A DNA stretch of 64,000 bases from G963663735 sp963663735 (GTDB lineage Bacteria; Acidobacteriota; UBA6911; RPQK01; JAPXNP01), in assembly GCA_963663735.2 (NCBI GenBank), contig CAXXHN010000001.1, forward strand, positions 248,001-312,000, given 5' to 3'. The notes beneath the pieces were generated by a model. It was given only the letters and a program-made list of their open reading frames with translations. It did not search any database and was not told where the DNA came from. Positions 1 to 8,884 of the stretch are shown piece after piece (positions within the stretch are counted from its first letter, which is position 1; each line of letters opens with the position of its first letter). The position numbers were made by a program, and so were the translations under genes.

Positions 1-929
1 GAAGAAAGCTGCTCAATTTCACCCCCGATCCTTTCCAGTCGGCCAGCTGCAATATCAAATTTTGCCAGGCTGGAAAATCCACCTGAATTCCTGACCAGGT
101 AGAGGCCTTTGCTGTCGGGAGCCCAGCCAAAACACCTCATTCCCTGTATCCAGGCAGGGACAGAGTGTTCTGCAGACTCCTTCACTTCAGCTGCCAGTTC
201 AAGCGACGGGAAGAAATGAATTCTCAAATTTGCCCACCCATCACGGTCTGAAACAAAAGCCAGGTATTTTCCATCCGGAGAAAAGGCCGGCTGGAAGGCT
301 GAGGAGTCAATGTCCTGCTCCAGGCTTAAAGATTCCTGGATGATATTTTCACGGGAAATGCCAGCTATCCTCACACAGCTCCGTTCCCAGGGCATAAAAG
401 GATGCTCCCAGGTAACCCAGGCCAGGAACCTTCCGGAAGGATGCCAGCATGGCTGCATATTGAAGTCAGATGAGGTATGGACATCGAGGGGAACTCCCTC
501 TTCCCCCGCAATTAGAGCCAGCCGCTCCCTGTCATTCCAGCTTTCTATGAATACCACCCTTTGCCCGGGATGAGAAATGGCAGGAGACGACATATCTCCC
601 TGAGATTCATAAAGCCGCGAGGGCTCATATCCACTCAGGGCCTGTACGAATAGTTGATGGTCAGATACAAAAAATACATCCCTGCCGCAGCACCCGAAAT
701 CACCGCCGCCATAACCTACCCCGGCCCTCGGCAAATGGTGTCGTGTAATGTCCCTGCTACCCGGATTACCCGGCTCCACAGCAACAAGCACCCCCCGATC
801 TGAGCGGTTTTCCTGCCAGATAAGCACATCTCCGTTTCCAGCCCACTGCACATCCCCAAATCTGAGTTTATCTGCCAGCTGTTCGGGACAGACCGCGGAA
901 TCACCACTTATGCCTGTTTTATGTTTCAT
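1..929 (-). CDS. Beta-propeller protein, likely N-terminal part of an S9-type peptidase (3' end outside window)
   Basis: An open frame of about 310 codons runs from an ATG at 929 off the left edge, so the C-terminus is missing. The translation has repeated propeller-blade phrases such as FSPDGKYLAFVSDRDG and CWHPSGRFLAWVTWE, as in TolB/WD40-like propellers and in the N-terminal propeller of acylaminoacyl/dipeptidyl peptidases (family S9). No signal peptide is visible, which favours a cytoplasmic S9 peptidase over TolB. The catalytic alpha/beta-hydrolase part, if present, lies outside the window, so protease activity is inference. It is divergent from sucC. No clear ribosome site precedes the ATG, and the frame stays open a little further upstream. 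Confidence 0.6.
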   Translation of the reverse strand, partial: MKHKTGISGDSAVCPEQLADKLRFGDVQWAGNGDVLIWQENRSDRGVLVAVEPGNPGSRDITRHHLPRAGVGYGGGDFGCCGRDVFFVSDHQLFVQALSGYEPSRLYESQGDMSSPAISHPGQRVVFIESWNDRERLALIAGEEGVPLDVHTSSDFNMQPCWHPSGRFLAWVTWEHPFMPWERSCVRIAGISRENIIQESLSLEQDIDSSAFQPAFSPDGKYLAFVSDRDGWANLRIHFFPSLELAAEVKESAEHSVPAWIQGMRCFGWAPDSKGLYLVRNSGGFSSLAKFDIAAGRLERIGGEIEQLS

Positions 930-1058
930 TGGGGTATATGATAAGGGCGCCCGGGAATTCAACGCAAGAGAACAATCCTGCGATGGCGTTGCAACCATCT
1001 GATCTCAGGCTTAATTTAGCCCTTGCATTGCATAAAATGCCGTGATAAATGTTCCTTT

Positions 1059-2240
1059 ATGAAAATTCATGAATATCAAGCCAAATCTGTACTCAGCAGA
1101 TTTGGAGTCAAAGTGCCGGAAGGGGTCCCTGTAAGGCATTTCTCTGAAGCCTGGGATATCTCCTGCAGGCTGGGTTTTCCGGTTGCTGTAAAAGCCCAGA
1201 TACATGCCGGAGGCAGAGGCAAAGCCGGTGGGGTACGGCTCGCTGATAATCCACAGGAGGCTGAATCGATCGCGGAAGAACTCCTTGGGAAAACACTCTA
1301 CTCCCCCCAGACTGGACCTGAAGGGAAAAAAGTGAATATCCTGCTGCTTGAGCAGGGGATTGAGATTGCCCGGGAGTTTTACCTGGGTCTGCTGATTGAC
1401 CGGGAAAAGGGGAAGCTGCTGATCATGGCAAGCACCGAGGGAGGAGTGGAAATTGAAAAAGTCGCGGCTGAAAACCCTGACGCGATTTTCAGGGAACATG
1501 TTGATGTTGCCGCCGGGCTTTCCTCTTTTCACGCCCGCAGAATAGCCTTTGCCCTGGGTTTGGACCACAGAGTATTTGAACCGCTGCTCACTTCTCTTTA
1601 CCGCGCTTTCATGGAACTGGACTGCTCCATGATTGAACTCAACCCCCTGGTCCTCACATCTGGGGGGGAGCTTACAGCCCTGGATGCCAAAATGAGTTTT
1701 GACGACAATGCTCTTTACAGACATCCTGACATCACGGCCCTCCGTGATTATCAGGAAGAAGATCCCCTGGAAATCAAGGCATCCCGACACAATCTTAACT
1801 ACATACGGCTGGACGGTCATATAGGATGCATGGTTAACGGCGCCGGCCTGGCAATGGCTACCATGGACATTATCAAGCTGGCAGGTGGAAGTCCGGCCAA
1901 CTTTCTGGATGTAGGGGGAGGAGCAACTTCGGAACAGGTAAAAAATGCTTTCAGCATACTGGTCTCCGATTCCAGGGTCAGGTCGGTTCTCATCAATATT
2001 TTTGGAGGCATCATGCGCTGTGACACGGTAGCCCAGGGTATTGTGGCATCAGCGGCCGAGACAGGAATCAAGCTTCCGGTGGTTATAAGGTTGGAAGGAA
2101 CCAATGTAATAAAGGGACGCGAAATCCTGGAGGAATCAGGGCTTCAGTTCACTATCGCAGAAAACATGAGGGATGCGGCGGAAAAGGCGGTACTGGCCGC
2201 CGGCCTGACAGGAGACATTAATGTCAATACTTGCAGATAA
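1059..2240 (+). CDS. sucC: Succinyl-CoA ligase (ADP-forming), beta subunit
   Basis: This TCA-cycle enzyme interconverts succinyl-CoA + ADP + phosphate with succinate + CoA + ATP; the beta subunit carries the ATP-grasp and succinate-binding parts. The protein opens with the family signature MKIHEYQAK, which fixes the start at 1059; an in-frame TTG at 1023 would add 12 unrelated residues. At 393 residues it has the usual family length. The glycine-rich INIFGGIMRCDTVAQGI segment near the C-terminus is typical. It overlaps sucD by 20 nt, so the two subunits are probably translationally coupled. Confidence 0.96.
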   Translation: MKIHEYQAKSVLSRFGVKVPEGVPVRHFSEAWDISCRLGFPVAVKAQIHAGGRGKAGGVRLADNPQEAESIAEELLGKTLYSPQTGPEGKKVNILLLEQGIEIAREFYLGLLIDREKGKLLIMASTEGGVEIEKVAAENPDAIFREHVDVAAGLSSFHARRIAFALGLDHRVFEPLLTSLYRAFMELDCSMIELNPLVLTSGGELTALDAKMSFDDNALYRHPDITALRDYQEEDPLEIKASRHNLNYIRLDGHIGCMVNGAGLAMATMDIIKLAGGSPANFLDVGGGATSEQVKNAFSILVSDSRVRSVLINIFGGIMRCDTVAQGIVASAAETGIKLPVVIRLEGTNVIKGREILEESGLQFTIAENMRDAAEKAVLAAGLTGDINVNTCR

Positions 2241-3090
2241 ATCAACAAGAGTAGTTGTTCAGGGGATCACCGGACGGGAAGGAAGTTTCCATGCCGGCCT
2301 CTGCCGGGAATACGGGACATCTGTGGCAGCCGGTGTTACTCCGGGCAGAGGCGGGTCGGTACACCAGAGAGTTCCAGTCTTCAATACGGTCACGGACGCT
2401 GTGCATAAAGAAGGAGTAAACACCAGCCTGATCTTTGTCCCTCCCCCGTTTGCGGCAGATGCCATCCTTGAAGCCATTGACGCAGAGATTCCACTGATCG
2501 TCTGTATCACCGAAGGAATTCCTGCCAGGGATATGCTAACCGTGTACAACGTACTGAAAACCAGCCGCTCCAGGCTTATTGGTCCAAACTGCCCGGGAAT
2601 CATATCTCCCGGTAAATGCAAGGTAGGCATCATGCCAGGACAGATCCACCTGGAAGGACGGGTCGGAGTGATTTCCCGCAGCGGAACCCTTACCTACGAG
2701 GCAGTATATCAGCTGACCACAAAGGGGATTGGTCAGAGTACCTGTATCGGCATTGGCGGAGACCCCATCGTGGGAACGACATTCATGGATGCCCTGCGGC
2801 TTTTCAACGATGACCCGGAAACCGATGCTATTGTAATGATCGGAGAAATCGGGGGTGCTGAAGAAGAAAAAGCTGCGGAATATATCGCCGCAGAATTCAG
2901 AAAGCCGGTAGTGGGCTTCATCGCGGGCAGAACCGCTCCCCCGGGACGCCGTATGGGGCATGCCGGAGCCATAATTTCTCAGGGAAAGGGTACCGCTGCC
3001 GAAAAAATAAAAAAAATGAAAGAATGCGGGATCAGGATTGCTGAAAGTCCGGCTGGGATCGGCGATGCTGTCAAGGATTTGAATCTTTGA
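2221..3090 (+). CDS. sucD: Succinyl-CoA ligase, alpha subunit
   Basis: The alpha subunit binds CoA and carries the phosphohistidine intermediate of succinyl-CoA ligase. The 289-residue protein has the N-terminal CoA-binding Rossmann segment (VVVQGITGREGSFH) and the active-site MGHAGAI motif with His at about residue 247. It starts inside the end of sucC and is followed 66 nt later by ndk. Together sucC-sucD-ndk form a nucleotide/CoA-ester energy cluster. Length and motifs are complete. Confidence 0.96.
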   Translation: MSILADKSTRVVVQGITGREGSFHAGLCREYGTSVAAGVTPGRGGSVHQRVPVFNTVTDAVHKEGVNTSLIFVPPPFAADAILEAIDAEIPLIVCITEGIPARDMLTVYNVLKTSRSRLIGPNCPGIISPGKCKVGIMPGQIHLEGRVGVISRSGTLTYEAVYQLTTKGIGQSTCIGIGGDPIVGTTFMDALRLFNDDPETDAIVMIGEIGGAEEEKAAEYIAAEFRKPVVGFIAGRTAPPGRRMGHAGAIISQGKGTAAEKIKKMKECGIRIAESPAGIGDAVKDLNL

Positions 3091-3156
3091 TTTTTTTAAT
3101 GAAAATGAGGCTCTTCGCACTGTTTTTTGATGGCTATTCATTATAAAATTTTGGTC

Positions 3157-3573
3157 ATGCTCAAAACACTCGCTCTTATTAAACCTGATGCTGTAAAAAA
3201 AAATCTGATCGGTACAATCCTTTCCAAGGCAGAAGAAAACGGACTTAAGATTGCCGCCCTGAAAATGCTCCACCTGACCAAAAAAGAAGCAGGAGAATTT
3301 TACGCAGTTCATAAAGGTAAGGAATTCTACGATTACCTCACCGACTTCGTATCCGAAGGCCCAATAGTTGTTGTCGTTTTTGAAGGAGAGGATGCAGTGA
3401 ATTCCTGGCGAAACCTGATGGGGGCCACCAATCCGGCGACCGCGGAAAAAGGGACTCTCCGCCAGCTGTACGGTGAGACTATCAGTCGCAACGCTGTGCA
3501 TGGAAGCGACAGTGTCGCCTCGGCTGAATCAGAGATTTCCTTCTTTTCAAAAACGCTTTCACTGCTAATCTAA
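3157..3573 (+). CDS. ndk: Nucleoside diphosphate kinase
   Basis: The enzyme transfers the gamma-phosphate of ATP to nucleoside diphosphates through a phosphohistidine. The start at 3157 gives MLKTLALIKPDAVKK, the usual N-terminus, and a 138-residue protein of normal length; a longer in-frame start at 3127 adds non-family residues. The active-site segment NAVHGSDS places the catalytic His at residue 115, the expected position. It sits directly downstream of sucCD on the same strand, so ATP from succinyl-CoA ligase could feed it. No obvious terminator follows. Confidence 0.95.
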   Translation: MLKTLALIKPDAVKKNLIGTILSKAEENGLKIAALKMLHLTKKEAGEFYAVHKGKEFYDYLTDFVSEGPIVVVVFEGEDAVNSWRNLMGATNPATAEKGTLRQLYGETISRNAVHGSDSVASAESEISFFSKTLSLLI

Positions 3574-3721
3574 AATTGCGAAAAACTGTTGCAAATACTG
3601 CGCTTTAAAATGCCTTTTATGGTAGACTTCTGTATTCTGTAGTCAAAAATTACCCTGACACTGGGTTTTAGGAACTCTTTTTGAAATATTTAGCTGAATC
3701 TGTCGTATTGCTAAACTGATA

Positions 3722-3733
3722 TGCCGTGCGGCA
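3722..3733. promoter_or_regulatory. 12-bp dyad TGCCG-N2-CGGCA
   Basis: TGCCGTGCGGCA is a 5+5 bp inverted repeat 88 nt upstream of the TPR gene start. The same half-sites recur at 62886-62897, upstream of another secreted-protein gene. It could be an operator, but two copies are too few to be sure. Confidence 0.25.
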
Positions 3734-3820
3734 GCATCAGGGTAAATAGATAACTTTGCAACCTACAAAATCAGCAACCTGATCATGCGGGGAGACCCGG
3801 CAATAAAAATGGAGAAATTG

Positions 3821-5356
3821 ATGAGAGAATCATTTATAAGAAACCTCACCTATTGTATTTTGATTGTTTTACTCCTTACAGGATTCGGCTTGGCAGCCAA
3901 CACCCTGGAAATAAAATGTGTCGATGAAAACGGTCAATCCGTTGTAAAAGCGAAGGTTATTGCCGTTGCTTTAAAAAACAACAAATTCAACAGTAAAAAA
4001 ACCGGTAAGGATGGAATCGCAATTTTCAAAAAAATGAAAGATGATTACTACCGCGTCTGGATTGAAGCAAAAGGCTTCAAAAAAGAACTTAGGGAGTTCA
4101 TCCCCTTATTGAACGACAATACCGAGGAAAAGATCGAATTCGTTCTCCAGCCCGGTAATGAAAAAGACCCTCTCTATTTCGAGGACAAACTGGTCATGGA
4201 AAGGGCTGATACGCTTTACAAGGCAGGAGATGAAGCCCTGCAGCAGAATAATCTTGCTGAAGCAGAAAAACGGTTAACTGAATCCATAAAGATCTATCCA
4301 ACACAAATAGGTGCCAATAACGCCTTGGCTGTCATCTATTTCGGTACCGGACGTATTGAAGAAGCAAAAGCCTGTTATGAAAGGCTGATCAATATTGCTG
4401 AAACCTTCAGATATATTGAAGTGGATCCGAACAATATTGCCCTTTATGACAAGCAAATCCAGCAGTTCCAGCAGATTCTTGATAATCTGCCGCTCCATAC
4501 CCTCGCAGCTGAGGTGGACAAGGCCATGAAGGCTGAGGATTTTGAGACCGCCGTGAAAAAGCTGGATGAACTCATAGCTATGCACCCGGAAAAAGTAGAT
4601 GCTTTCATCTTCCAGAAAGCATTCGCTCTCAACCGGCTCAACAAACTGGATGAAGCTCAAAAGGCTATTGACGAAGCGATTAAGCTCAATCCTTCTGAAA
4701 ATGCCTATAAGAATCTCCAGAGCAATATTGAACAAAAAAAGAGAGCACTGGCTTTGAACGAGTCGATGCAGGACCTGATTAAAGTTGATGAGCTGAACGC
4801 TTCAGGAAAATATGAAGAAGCCTTGGCCAGTCTGGCTAAACTTGAATCGGCAACACCGGTTGAGATGAAAGGAGCTTTCTTGTGGATCAAGGGCCGCGCC
4901 CACCGCGGATTAGACCAGAAAGATGAAATGATCCAGTCCTATGAACAAGCCCTCCAGAATGAAAAAGACAGTAACAAACAGGGAATTTACCTGAATGAAT
5001 TAATAAACTGGCTTCTAGACAAAAATTACCTGGATGAACTCCTTGCTGTGTATCCCAGGGTTGCCCCGGCCGCATCAGTCAACGTAGCCAACGGTCTCTT
5101 TGACATAGCGAACAGGCTGAAGAGCAAGGGAGATCAGGACGGAGCCAAATCTGTTTTCGAAAAAATCGTTGAGATTGCCCCGGACAGTCCGGAAAGTGCT
5201 GATGCTTATTATGAGCTCGGCGTGATATGTTTTTATGAACCTGATAACAAGGAAAAAGCCAAAACTTTCCTTGAAAAATATATTGAGATAGGCAAGAACA
5301 ACGATCACCTCAACAGCGCGAAAGATTTCCTTGCATTAATGGCTTCACAAAAGTAA
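3821..5356 (+). CDS. Secreted TPR protein with carboxypeptidase-regulatory-like N-terminal domain
   Basis: The protein begins with a signal peptide (hydrophobic stretch CILIVLLLTGFGLAA). Next comes an Ig-like segment of about 80 residues (IKCVDENGQSVVKAKVIAVA) of the CarboxypepD_reg type, then tetratricopeptide repeats to the C-terminus, for example AEKRLTESIKIYPTQIGANN and AQKAIDEAIKLNPSENAY. The start at 3821 is preceded by GGAG at a 6-nt spacing; the frame also has ATGs at 3785 and 3809. Such proteins usually act as periplasmic scaffolds, but the partner cannot be read from sequence. It is monocistronic and ends at a strong terminator. Confidence 0.8.
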   Translation: MRESFIRNLTYCILIVLLLTGFGLAANTLEIKCVDENGQSVVKAKVIAVALKNNKFNSKKTGKDGIAIFKKMKDDYYRVWIEAKGFKKELREFIPLLNDNTEEKIEFVLQPGNEKDPLYFEDKLVMERADTLYKAGDEALQQNNLAEAEKRLTESIKIYPTQIGANNALAVIYFGTGRIEEAKACYERLINIAETFRYIEVDPNNIALYDKQIQQFQQILDNLPLHTLAAEVDKAMKAEDFETAVKKLDELIAMHPEKVDAFIFQKAFALNRLNKLDEAQKAIDEAIKLNPSENAYKNLQSNIEQKKRALALNESMQDLIKVDELNASGKYEEALASLAKLESATPVEMKGAFLWIKGRAHRGLDQKDEMIQSYEQALQNEKDSNKQGIYLNELINWLLDKNYLDELLAVYPRVAPAASVNVANGLFDIANRLKSKGDQDGAKSVFEKIVEIAPDSPESADAYYELGVICFYEPDNKEKAKTFLEKYIEIGKNNDHLNSAKDFLALMASQK

Positions 5357-5366
5357 ACCATTACAT

Positions 5367-5416
5367 AACAACAAAAAAAAGGCGACTAAATCTTTGGTCG
5401 CCTTTTTTTTGTTGTT
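5367..5416. terminator. Strong bidirectional intrinsic terminator
   Basis: A perfect 20-bp inverted repeat with GC core GGCGAC/GTCGCC, a 10-nt loop (5387-5396) and flanking A8/T8 tracts starts 10 nt after the TPR stop codon. Either strand reads as a hairpin followed by a U-tract. Confidence 0.93.
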
Positions 5417-5463
5417 TACTTAATAAAAACAAGGGGCCTTGATGAAAACAGTGCCCTCATAAT

Positions 5464-5550
5464 CCTATCACCTCATCGCACATACTCGCGAAAGCGGCCT
5501 GATAGGTTAAGCATCCTTTGCCCGGGCTTTTCAAGAGCCTTAAAAGGATG
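5464..5550 (+). ncRNA. Candidate structured RNA of unknown class
   Basis: Two adjacent hairpins can be drawn. The first pairs CCTATCA (5464-5470) with TGATAGG (5500-5506) and contains a CGC-GAAA-GCG helix with a GNRA tetraloop (5487-5496). The second pairs CATCCTTT (5512-5519) with AAAGGATG (5543-5550) around an inner GGCT/AGCC helix. I compared it by eye with 6S, SRP, tmRNA and common riboswitch signatures and saw no match. The GNRA loop favours the plus strand. No promoter is assigned, so expression is inferred. Confidence 0.3.
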
Positions 5551-5836
5551 GCGAAGATTTTATACCCCCTTCTAAAGTCATTCCTTTTAAAAATGGCATC
5601 TTTTATTTGATATTCGAAAACGGAATGGAGTTAGCAAAAAGAAAAACAGGACTTGGTGTGAATTCGTTATGACAGATGATTTAAAAAAAAAACAATCCAC
5701 TGCTTTGCCTGGTGGAAAAGACAGGATCTCTTAAAAATTAAGCCTTAAAGCATGATTGAGCAAAGTCGATTTGCTCTAATAACCATGTAAATATAAAAAA
5801 ATATTCGAAAGGAACTCACAGAATGGATCTTGTTTA

Positions 5837-5871
5837 TTTAGTAGTGACTATTAACAGTAGTCCGTACTAAA
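5837..5871. promoter_or_regulatory. 35-bp nested dyad
   Basis: TTTAGTA (5837-5843) pairs with TACTAAA (5865-5871), and inside it GACTA (5846-5850) pairs with TAGTC (5858-5862). The inner segments are separated by a 2x2 mismatch and a 7-nt centre. It lies in the AT-rich region upstream of the winged-helix-like gene at 6088. It could be an operator or a hairpin. Confidence 0.35.
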
Positions 5872-6087
5872 TTTCTCATCTATGAAGCACTAAATATGAA
5901 TATAATCATTAAAGATTCAGTGCAAATCTCTTCCGAAAATATTATAATAGACAAAGACTTTCTCTGAAAAATGAGAGAGTTATCCCTTATTGTTTGTTAT
6001 TATATAGTTATGAATCTTTTTCGATAAATTATCATTACTAATCTAAATATAACCTGTTCTTTAAAAGAATTAATCGGGAAAAATATT

Positions 6088-6561
6088 ATGGGAAAACTAC
6101 GAATTGAACCAAAAATAAAACCTCTCCTTAACGAAGAGGAATTTAAATTTTACAAATCTGTTCTCCATGAGGCAAAAAAGCATTCTCAGGACAACATTGT
6201 ATTCTGGGACCTGGACTCGGGAGAAGACAGCAGAAAAATCAAAAAAGCATTCGCGTTTGTTGCTGAAAAAGAAGGTATCAACCTGACTGTCCGGGCCATG
6301 AGAGGAAGTAACACATTGGCCCTGAACTTCGATGATATTTCCGGACCAAAAAAACAGGGCAAAAGAATTTCAGCCGAAGAATGTGTCAGCCGGATTACCA
6401 AAGCTCTCCGTAGCTCCGATACCCCTCTAAACAAATCACAGATCGTATCAGCTGCCGGGATCAGCTCCTCTACCTGGAATGTCCGGGTAAAAGAGATGTT
6501 GAAGGACGGACAAATAGCCAGGAAAGGTACTGGGCGCCAGACAACCTACTACCTCCCCTAA
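6088..6561 (+). CDS. Orphan protein with C-terminal winged-helix-like domain
   Basis: I do not recognise the family of this 157-residue protein. The N-terminal two thirds are mixed alpha/beta and lysine-rich. The C-terminal part (about residues 90-157) reads as a winged helix: a helix (ECVSRITKAL), a turn-helix with AAGISSSTWNVRVKEML, and a basic wing ending RKGTGRQTTYYLP. That suggests DNA binding. It is monocistronic, sits behind the long AT-rich region, and converges on the cyclophilin gene. A role in binding the upstream dyad is inference only. Confidence 0.55.
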   Translation: MGKLRIEPKIKPLLNEEEFKFYKSVLHEAKKHSQDNIVFWDLDSGEDSRKIKKAFAFVAEKEGINLTVRAMRGSNTLALNFDDISGPKKQGKRISAEECVSRITKALRSSDTPLNKSQIVSAAGISSSTWNVRVKEMLKDGQIARKGTGRQTTYYLP

Positions 6562-6672
6562 AAAATGATGGGGCAAAAAACAGCAGCGCTGCCAATTGAA
6601 CAGGGAGGCCTTGGAAAGAAGAGATTCTTAACCATGCCTGAGCTGGATTGAAGATACCTCCAGCCTTCAGAT

Positions 6673-7365
6673 TCATTTCTCTTTGCTGTCCTGAGGAATA
6701 TCCTCCCTGTATTCAATTCTGATCTTCTTCAGTACCTGCCGGCCGGCCGGATGATTTTTCATGGATGGATGGCTGTCTTTCGAAAGGGCAACTGATGAGA
6801 TAGCCTCAGCTGTTTCTATCCCCTCCACAACCTTACCGAAAACATTGTATTTACCATCCCAGTCAGAGGCTCTTTTTAAAACAATAAAAAACTGGCAGCT
6901 CCCACCATCATCTCCGCCAGCGCTCCTGCCCATGGCCACGGTTCCGCGTTCAAACTTAATATTGCTGAACTCCTGTGGCAAAGCTCGGCTGCCAAATCCC
7001 TGCCCGTCATTATATGGATTATTATCCCTGGAAAGGGGATCGCCTCCCTGGATCATCAGGTCTTTCATCACCCGGTGAAATGAAGTCCGGTTATAAAAGC
7101 CCGATTCCGCCAGTTCAATAAAATTGGCAACGGTTTCTGGAGCCGTCTCTGGCAGCAGTTTTATCGAAATGTCTCCCTTGGCTGTTTCAATGATGGCGTA
7201 CGGGGTTCCGGAAGGTTCCGCAACTGCTGGTGGGTTCTCAACCTGTACGGTTTCAGGTACTGCGCCCTCGTTCGGATCCGGCTTATTGCAGGAAAACAGG
7301 CACAGGCACAGGAAGGTGAAGGTGAGGCTGCATAAAACATAGCTAAAAATTCTCATGAAAGGCAT
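6673..7365 (-). CDS. Peptidyl-prolyl cis-trans isomerase, cyclophilin type, lipoprotein
   Basis: A cyclophilin domain occupies residues ~55-225, with FHRVMKDLMIQGGDP and AMGRSAGGDDGGSCQFFIV as the catalytic/peptide-binding signatures. It would catalyse prolyl isomerisation during folding. The N-terminus is a signal sequence ending LCLFSC, a lipobox-like cysteine, followed by a low-complexity linker. That points to a periplasmic, membrane-anchored form. The start could be 7365 (GAGG just upstream) or 7356. It lies 21 nt after ruvC, so probably in one transcript. Confidence 0.88.
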   Translation of the reverse strand: MPFMRIFSYVLCSLTFTFLCLCLFSCNKPDPNEGAVPETVQVENPPAVAEPSGTPYAIIETAKGDISIKLLPETAPETVANFIELAESGFYNRTSFHRVMKDLMIQGGDPLSRDNNPYNDGQGFGSRALPQEFSNIKFERGTVAMGRSAGGDDGGSCQFFIVLKRASDWDGKYNVFGKVVEGIETAEAISSVALSKDSHPSMKNHPAGRQVLKKIRIEYREDIPQDSKEK

Positions 7366-7386
7366 TATGCCTCAAGTGGCGCCAAA

Positions 7387-7935
7387 TTAACAGGTCTCTT
7401 TATGCAGCAGCTGCTTCAGGTCAGATTCACTCCACCTTCTGCCCCGCTTGAAAGACCGCGCTCCCCCAAAACCTTTACACAATGCCAGGGCCAGGGCGTC
7501 AGAAGCATCATGGGGCTCAGGTACTTTCTCCAGGTTGAGGAGTCTTTTTACCATTGTCTGGACCTGTTCTTTATCAGCCCGACCGTATCCGGTCACCGCC
7601 TTTTTTACCTCCAGGGGGCTATACTCAATGACAGGCAGACCGGCCCGGGCAGCGGCAAGGAGTATTACTCCTCTCACGTGTCCGAGGAGAAGGGAGCTGT
7701 GGACATTACGGGCATAAAAAACACTTTCCACGACCAGGTATTCGGGGGAATGGGTGACAAAAATATCTGAAAGGGATGTAAAAATTGTATCCAGGCGGTC
7801 TTTCAGTTCCGGGGGTGATCCACGGCCGGTCAGGTTGATAGCGCCATAATCAAGGCACTGGAAACGGTTCCCCGTGACTCTGATTATCCCGTATCCCGTT
7901 ACCCTGCTGCCTGGATCAACTCCAGCAATGATCAT
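7387..7935 (-). CDS. ruvC: Crossover junction endodeoxyribonuclease RuvC
   Basis: RuvC cleaves Holliday junctions during homologous recombination. The 182-residue protein has the catalytic acidic residues in MIIAGVDPGSR, YLVVESVF and HDASDALALAL. GGAG precedes the ATG by about 7 nt. ruvA and ruvB are not adjacent; downstream is a cyclophilin gene and upstream, on the same strand, is yebC. No LexA-like box is obvious upstream. Confidence 0.95.
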   Translation of the reverse strand: MIIAGVDPGSRVTGYGIIRVTGNRFQCLDYGAINLTGRGSPPELKDRLDTIFTSLSDIFVTHSPEYLVVESVFYARNVHSSLLLGHVRGVILLAAARAGLPVIEYSPLEVKKAVTGYGRADKEQVQTMVKRLLNLEKVPEPHDASDALALALCKGFGGARSFKRGRRWSESDLKQLLHKETC

Positions 7936-8029
7936 ACCTTTTCTCCATAGACCATCTGTGTCACAGATCCCTGCCCAACCGGTAAACAGGGGATCCGGTC
8001 ATTAACAAGACCGGCATGATTGCTGGATA

Positions 8030-8782
8030 TTAACCGTTAGAGTGAGCCTCAAGGTCAGCTTCGTCTATGTCAAAATTGGCATACACATTCTGGACGTCAT
8101 CATGGTCTTCCAGCAATTCCATGAGGGTCAGCATCTGGAAGGCCTGCTTCCCTTCTACTTTTACCTCATTTTGCGGAAGCATGGTAAGCTCTGCCTCCTC
8201 GATTTTTATGGAAGCATTCTCCAATGCCTTCTTCACGTCCTCAAATACCTCTATTTCACAGTAGACCGCGAAAGAATCCCCTTCCAACTGGATATCTTCG
8301 GCACCGGCTTCCGCAACTATGTCGAACAAATCTTCTTCAGTAACGGATTCCCGGCTGATTGATATGTATCCTTTTTTGTCAAACATCCAGGCCACGCTAC
8401 CGGATTCACCCAGGTTCCCGTTGTGCTTTGCAAACAGATGTCTTATTTCCGCAACAGTCCGGTTTTTATTGTCTGTCAGGACTTCCATATAAACAGCAAC
8501 CCCTCCAGGACCATATCCTTCATAACTTGTCTCTTCATAGTTCTGACCCGGGAGGTCTCCGGTTCCTTTTAATATCGCCCTTTTGATATTTTCCAGGGGC
8601 ATATTCTGATCTTTGGCTGATGTAACAGCGGTCCTGAGGCGTGGATTAGCGTCAATATCACCGCCGCCTATACGGGCGGCAACACTGATTTCCTTGATTA
8701 CTTTGGTGAACATTTTGCCGCGTTTTGCGTCTGCCGCGGCTTTTTTGTGCTTTATAGAATGCCACTTTGAGTGTCCTGACAT
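8030..8782 (-). CDS. yebC: YebC/TACO1-family protein
   Basis: The N-terminus MSGHSKWHSIKHKKAAAD and the AGAEDIQ segment are diagnostic of the YebC family; length is 250 residues, as usual. Members have been described as transcriptional regulators and, more recently, as factors helping ribosomes translate proline-rich stretches. A strong AGGAG lies 7 nt before the ATG. yebC next to ruvC is a common bacterial arrangement. Confidence 0.95.
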   Translation of the reverse strand: MSGHSKWHSIKHKKAAADAKRGKMFTKVIKEISVAARIGGGDIDANPRLRTAVTSAKDQNMPLENIKRAILKGTGDLPGQNYEETSYEGYGPGGVAVYMEVLTDNKNRTVAEIRHLFAKHNGNLGESGSVAWMFDKKGYISISRESVTEEDLFDIVAEAGAEDIQLEGDSFAVYCEIEVFEDVKKALENASIKIEEAELTMLPQNEVKVEGKQAFQMLTLMELLEDHDDVQNVYANFDIDEADLEAHSNG

Positions 8783-8884
8783 ACACTTTCTCCTGTTTTA
8801 TTTGGTCATTTGGGATTCCAATTCTAACATGAATTTCAGAAATTATCATATGATCCGGAAACTCGCTAATGTATCATTGTAAAA

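Larger units (their letters stand above)
5417..6087. other. AT-rich 671-bp intergenic region
   Basis: No coding frame is convincing here. The left part (5464-5550) has two RNA-like hairpins, listed separately. The region also contains GAGCAAA/TTTGCTC (about 5758-5776), a 35-bp dyad at 5837-5871, and increasingly AT-rich sequence up to the next gene at 6088. Base composition is clearly lower in GC than in the flanking genes. Confidence 0.6.

Noticed and set aside
1011..1820. Long antisense frame opposite sucC (269 codons)
   Set aside because: It mirrors a well-matched essential gene, has no family features and no ribosome site.
2536..3501. Long antisense frame opposite sucD and ndk
   Set aside because: It runs across two conserved genes on the other strand and shows no recognisable domain.
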